Shown here: positions 51,701-54,691 of the stretch, one piece after another
How positions within the stretch are numbered: the stretch's first letter is position 1
Layout of the letters: the number at the start of each line of letters is the position of its first letter
From: Roseburia sp. CAG:303
Lineage (GTDB): Bacteria; Bacillota; Clostridia; Lachnospirales; Lachnospiraceae
Length of the DNA: 54,691 nt
Reading direction: 5' to 3'
Assembly: GCA_000437755.1 (NCBI GenBank)
Contig: FR900158.1
Location: 16,334-71,024, forward strand
Made by a program: the position numbers and the translations under genes
The notes under the pieces: model-generated
What the model was told of the DNA's origin: nothing
The model's input: only the letters and a program-made list of their open reading frames with translations
The model's database searches: none

Positions 51701-52622
51701 GCTGAATCCTCTGGGTGTGCCTTCCCGTATGAACATCGGACAGGTCCTTGAGATTCACTTGAGTCTTGCAGCAAAAGCACTTGGATTTAATATTGCAACA
51801 CCGGTATTCGATGGTGCAAACGAAGATGATATCCAGGATATGCTTGAGATGGCAAATGATTATGTCAATACCGAATGGGAAGAATTTGAAGCAAAATATA
51901 AAGAACTGGTAGATCCTGAAATTATGCAGTATCTGTATGACAATCGTGCACACAGGGCAGAATGGAAGGGCGTTCCGATTTCAAGAGATGGTAAAGTATG
52001 GCTTCGTGATGGTCGTACCGGTGAATATTTCGACAGCCCGGTTACAATCGGACACATGCATTACCTCAAACTGCATCACCTTGTTGACGATAAGATCCAT
52101 GCACGTTCTACAGGTCCTTACTCTCTGGTTACACAGCAGCCTCTTGGTGGTAAGGCACAGTTCGGTGGACAGAGATTCGGAGAAATGGAAGTTTGGGCTT
52201 TGGAGGCATATGGTGCATCCTATACACTTCAGGAAATCCTTACTGTAAAATCCGATGATGTAATCGGACGTGTTAAGACCTATGAAGCAATTATCAAAGG
52301 TGAAAATATACCTGAACCGGGTATCCCTGAATCTTTCAAGGTACTTCTGAAAGAACTTCAGTCTCTGGCACTTGATGTAAAAGTATTAAGAGAAGATGAT
52401 ACAGAAGTAGAACTGAAAGAGAATATAGATACAGGAGATACGGACTGGAATTCCATCATGTCAGGTGATGATTACGGACATGGAAAGGAAGAGAACTTCG
52501 AAGCAGCCGGCTATCAGAAGCAGGTAATCGAAGGAGATGAATTTGTGGCTGTAGATGAAGGAAGCGATGATTCCGCAGATGACAGTTACGGATATGATAA
52601 TGATGACTATTCAGAAGAATAA
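48774..52622 (+). CDS. rpoB: DNA-directed RNA polymerase subunit beta
   Basis: This 1282-residue protein starts at ATG 48774 (AGGGG upstream); an in-frame GTG at 48762 is less likely. It spans the beta subunit with no break: the N-terminal RLRPVKNGKSLRMSFSRQKE, the rifampicin-site region SSQLSQFMDQNNPLSEL and HKRRLSALGPGG, GRHGNKGVVSRVLP and the C-terminal GGQRFGEMEVWALEAYGA. Rifampicin-contact residues look like the sensitive type (D, H and S at the usual places). The C-terminus has an acidic, tyrosine-rich tail (SDDSADDSYGYDNDDYSEE). rpoC follows after 18 bases. Confidence 0.98.
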   Translation: MEKNRLRPVKNGKSLRMSFSRQKEVLEMPNLIEIQKNSYDWFLTEGLREVFDDISPIEDFSNHLSLEFVDFQLCRNDRKYSIEECKERDATYAAPLKVKVRLHNKETGEMTEHEIFIGDLPIMTETGTFVINGAERVIVSQLVRSPGIYYGIDHDKLGKELYSSTVIPNRGAWLEYETDSNDIFYVRVDRTRKVPVTVLVRALGIGTNAEINELFGEEPKILASYEKDTSTDYQSGLLELYKKIRPGEPLSVDSAQNLVTSMFFDARRYDLAKVGRYKFNKKLALKNRIAGKTLAETVVSPVTGEVLAEAGQLVSEELAVAIQNAAVPFVWIQTETKNVKVLSNMMVDIHEYVDFDAEELGVKENVFFPVLADILAANDDEESLKDAIQNNIAELVPKHITKEDILASIGYCLNLEYGIGNSDDIDHLGNRRIRAVGELLQNQYRIGLSRMERVVRERMTTQDIEGISPQSLINIKPVTAAVKEFFGSSQLSQFMDQNNPLSELTHKRRLSALGPGGLSRDRAGFEVRDVHYSHYGRMCPIETPEGPNIGLINSLACYARINEYGFIEAPYRVLDKSDPENPRVTDDVVYLTADEEDKFRVAQANEPLDENGYFVNNNVSGRFREETLKFEKKTIDLMDVSPKMVFSVTTSMIPFLQNDDANRALMGCNMQRQAVPLLTAEAPVVGTGMEVKAAVDSGVCVVAKRDGIIERSTSKDITIKYDEDGTKETYKLIKFSRSNQSNCYNQVPIVNKGDHVKAGDVIADGASTKNSEIALGKNPLIGFMTWEGYNYEDAVLLSERLVKEDVYTSIHIEEYETEARDTKLGPEEITRDVPGVGDDALKNLDERGIIRIGAEVRAGDILVGKVTPKGETELTAEERLLRAIFGEKAREVRDTSLKVPHGEYGIVVDAKVFTRENGDELAPGDNMSVRIYIAQKRKISVGDKMAGRHGNKGVVSRVLPVEDMPFLPNGRPLDIVLNPLGVPSRMNIGQVLEIHLSLAAKALGFNIATPVFDGANEDDIQDMLEMANDYVNTEWEEFEAKYKELVDPEIMQYLYDNRAHRAEWKGVPISRDGKVWLRDGRTGEYFDSPVTIGHMHYLKLHHLVDDKIHARSTGPYSLVTQQPLGGKAQFGGQRFGEMEVWALEAYGASYTLQEILTVKSDDVIGRVKTYEAIIKGENIPEPGIPESFKVLLKELQSLALDVKVLREDDTEVELKENIDTGDTDWNSIMSGDDYGHGKEENFEAAGYQKQVIEGDEFVAVDEGSDDSADDSYGYDNDDYSEE

Positions 52623-52640
52623 TAGAAGGGAGTGCCGAGA

Positions 52641-54691
52641 ATGCCAGAAAATAATAAGTCAACTTATGAACCGATGACTTTTGATAAGATTAAGATTTCA
52701 TTGGCTTCGCCGGAAAAAATCAGGGAATGGGCACACAGAACTCCGGAACCTGAAGATAAAACAAGTGAAGCATGGGAAAGATGGAATCAGGAAGGCATGG
52801 TATTAAAGCCGGAAACGATCAATTACAGAACACTTAAGCCGGAAAGAGATGGTCTGTTCTGTGAGAAGATATTTGGACCGAGCAAGGACTGGGAATGTCA
52901 CTGCGGTAAGTATAAGAAGATCAGATATAAAGGCGTTATCTGTGACCGATGCGGCGTTGAAGTAACAAAATCCAGTGTCCGCCGTGAACGTATGGGCCGT
53001 ATTGAATTAGCCGCTCCGGTTTCACATATCTGGTATTTCAAGGGCATCCCTAGCCGTATGGGATTAATCCTTGATATATCACCAAAAGTTTTGGAAAAGA
53101 TTTTATACTTTGCCTCCTATGTTGTACTGGATCCTGGAACATCAAGTCTTTCATACAAGCAGGTACTCTCAGAGAAAGAGTACCGTGAAGCTATGGATGA
53201 GAATCCGGATTTCCGTGCAGGCATGGGTGCAGAGTCCATTCTGGAACTCCTGTCCTCTATTGATCTGGAGAAAGAGTCACAGCAGTTAAAGAAAGAATTA
53301 TACAGTGCTTCCGGTCAGAAGAGAGCAAAACTCATCAAGAGACTGGAAGTGGTAGAAGCATTCCGTAATTCCGGAAACCGTCCGGAATGGATGATTCTTA
53401 CCGTTGTACCGGTTATTCCGCCGGATTTAAGACCAATGGTTCAGCTCGATGGCGGCAGATTTGCGACATCTGACCTGAATGATTTATATAGAAGAATTAT
53501 CAACAGAAACAACCGTCTGCAGAGACTTCTTGACCTCGGCGCACCGGAAATCATTGTGCGTAATGAGAAGAGAATGTTACAGGAAGCTGTTGATGCTCTG
53601 ATTGATAACGGAAGAAGAGGCCGTCCGGTTACAGGACCTGGAAACAGAGCGTTAAAATCTCTCTCTGATATGTTAAAGGGTAAGCAGGGACGTTTCCGTC
53701 AGAACCTTCTCGGTAAGCGAGTTGACTACTCAGGACGTTCCGTTATCGTAGTAGGTCCGGAACTGAAGATTTACCAGTGTGGTCTTCCAAAAGAGATGGC
53801 GATTGAATTATTCAAGCCGTTCGTAATGAAAGAATTAGTAACCAACGGTACTGCACACAATATTAAGTCTGCAAAGAAGATGGTAGAAAAACTTCAGACA
53901 GAGGTATGGGATGTGCTTGAAGATGTTATCAAAGAACATCCGGTTATGTTAAACCGTGCCCCGACACTTCACAGACTGGGTATTCAGGCATTTGAACCTA
54001 TCCTTGTAGAAGGTAAGGCAATCAAACTTCATCCGCTTGTTTGTACCGCATTCAATGCCGATTTCGATGGTGACCAGATGGCCGTACATCTTCCATTATC
54101 CGTGGAAGCACAGGCAGAGTGCCGTTTCTTACTGCTCTCACCAAACAACCTGTTAAAGCCGTCCGATGGTGGTCCGGTAGCCGTTCCTTCCCAGGATATG
54201 GTCCTCGGTATTTACTATCTGACACAGGAAAGACCGGGTGCAAAGGGCGAAGACAAGGTATTCAAGAGCATTAATGAAGCAATTCTTGCTTATGAAAATA
54301 AAGCGATCACATTGCATTCCAAGATTGGTGTCCGTGTTACAAAGACAACTCCGGAAGGAAAAGCGATCACAGGTATCGTTCATTCCACACTGGGCCGTTT
54401 CATTTTCAATGAAATCCTGCCACAGGATTTAGGTCTTACAGAGAGAACCTGCGAAGAAGATATCCTGAAACTGGAAGTAGATTACCATGTAGGTAAGAAA
54501 CAGTTAAAGAAGATTCTGGAGAAGGTTATCAATACACATGGTGCGACAAAGACAGCAGAAGTGCTGGATGACATCAAAGCCATGGGTTATAAATATTCTA
54601 CAAGAGCTGCCATGACGGTATCTATTTCAGATATGACAGTGCCTGCAGAAAAGACAGAATATCTGGCTGATGCAGAAAAGAAGGTAGATAA
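52641..54691 (+). CDS. rpoC: DNA-directed RNA polymerase subunit beta' (3' end outside window)
   Basis: The gene starts at ATG 52641 (GAAGGGAG upstream), 18 bases after rpoB, and stays open to the right edge, giving about 683 codons of a protein usually near 1200. The N-terminal zinc site (CHCGKYKKIRYKGVICDRCG), the clamp and the catalytic NADFDGDQMAVH (the three Mg-binding aspartates, at about 54054-54089) are all present. It forms the catalytic core together with beta. Confidence 0.98.
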   Translation, partial: MPENNKSTYEPMTFDKIKISLASPEKIREWAHRTPEPEDKTSEAWERWNQEGMVLKPETINYRTLKPERDGLFCEKIFGPSKDWECHCGKYKKIRYKGVICDRCGVEVTKSSVRRERMGRIELAAPVSHIWYFKGIPSRMGLILDISPKVLEKILYFASYVVLDPGTSSLSYKQVLSEKEYREAMDENPDFRAGMGAESILELLSSIDLEKESQQLKKELYSASGQKRAKLIKRLEVVEAFRNSGNRPEWMILTVVPVIPPDLRPMVQLDGGRFATSDLNDLYRRIINRNNRLQRLLDLGAPEIIVRNEKRMLQEAVDALIDNGRRGRPVTGPGNRALKSLSDMLKGKQGRFRQNLLGKRVDYSGRSVIVVGPELKIYQCGLPKEMAIELFKPFVMKELVTNGTAHNIKSAKKMVEKLQTEVWDVLEDVIKEHPVMLNRAPTLHRLGIQAFEPILVEGKAIKLHPLVCTAFNADFDGDQMAVHLPLSVEAQAECRFLLLSPNNLLKPSDGGPVAVPSQDMVLGIYYLTQERPGAKGEDKVFKSINEAILAYENKAITLHSKIGVRVTKTTPEGKAITGIVHSTLGRFIFNEILPQDLGLTERTCEEDILKLEVDYHVGKKQLKKILEKVINTHGATKTAEVLDDIKAMGYKYSTRAAMTVSISDMTVPAEKTEYLADAEKKVD

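Noticed and set aside
1..54691. CRISPR arrays, tRNA or rRNA genes
   Set aside because: I saw no regularly spaced direct repeats and no cloverleaf or T-loop pattern in the intergenic regions.

Overview
The window looks like a chromosomal segment of a motile, Gram-positive Lachnospiraceae gut bacterium of the Agathobacter/Roseburia/Lachnospira type. The evidence is low to moderate GC, AGGAGG-type ribosome binding sites, a Firmicutes comF-yvyF-flgM-flgN-flgK-flgL-fliW-csrA gene order, a short D0/D1-only flagellin, and the clostridial order rpmG-secE-nusG-rplK-rplA-rplJ-rplL-rpoB-rpoC. The genus is inferred from protein resemblance, not proven.

Layout. 1-2344: end of a recD2-like helicase gene, comF and a zinc-ribbon flagellar protein gene, closed by a terminator. 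2358-13957: late flagellar locus, starting at a sigma-28 (SigD) promoter before flgM and ending with flagellin, which has its own sigma-28 promoter, a leader with CsrA-like GGA hairpins and a terminator. flgL is split by an imperfect 23-bp tandem duplication. 13978-19478: flagellin glycosylation genes: a small helical protein, a Maf transferase, a NeuA-GT2 fusion and a NeuB-cupin fusion. 19528-30869: a very AT-rich, mosaic cassette with a CitC-like multidomain protein, TagF/TagB-type polyol-phosphate transferases, TagD, a TarI/IspD-type cytidylyltransferase, an SDR and two pyruvyltransferase-family proteins, interrupted by an IS110-family element.

30906-42853: accessory region: a secreted protein and a membrane-anchored partner (minus strand), an ABC exporter with a degenerate ATPase, a lipoprotein, a short membrane protein gene next to an IS3-family insertion, a SLATT-like two-TM protein, an unlisted 59-residue membrane peptide gene on the minus strand, a PD-(D/E)XK (Rpn-like) gene overlapping a CgeB-like glycosyltransferase gene, a second small helical protein, a 206-bp MITE-like palindromic element flanked by a 12-bp direct repeat, and a second Maf gene. 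42908-44900: a zinc-ribbon paralogue of the yvyF-like gene, divergent from a FliD-related gene. 44976-54691: ribosomal protein and RNA polymerase operons with promoters, an L1-site-like structure, an L10 leader with attenuator, and a structured rpoB leader. rpoC runs off the right edge.

How the genes fit together: the flagellar locus makes the hook-filament junction, cap and flagellin. FliW and CsrA probably tie flagellin translation to export. Maf proteins would put CMP-activated nonulosonic acid on flagellin. The adjacent AT-rich cassette may add or build a teichoic-acid-like polyol-phosphate decoration, which is inference. The strongest candidates for something new are that glycan cassette with its CitC-like fusion protein, the frameshifted flgL (possible phase switch), the MITE-like element and the hidden small membrane protein gene.
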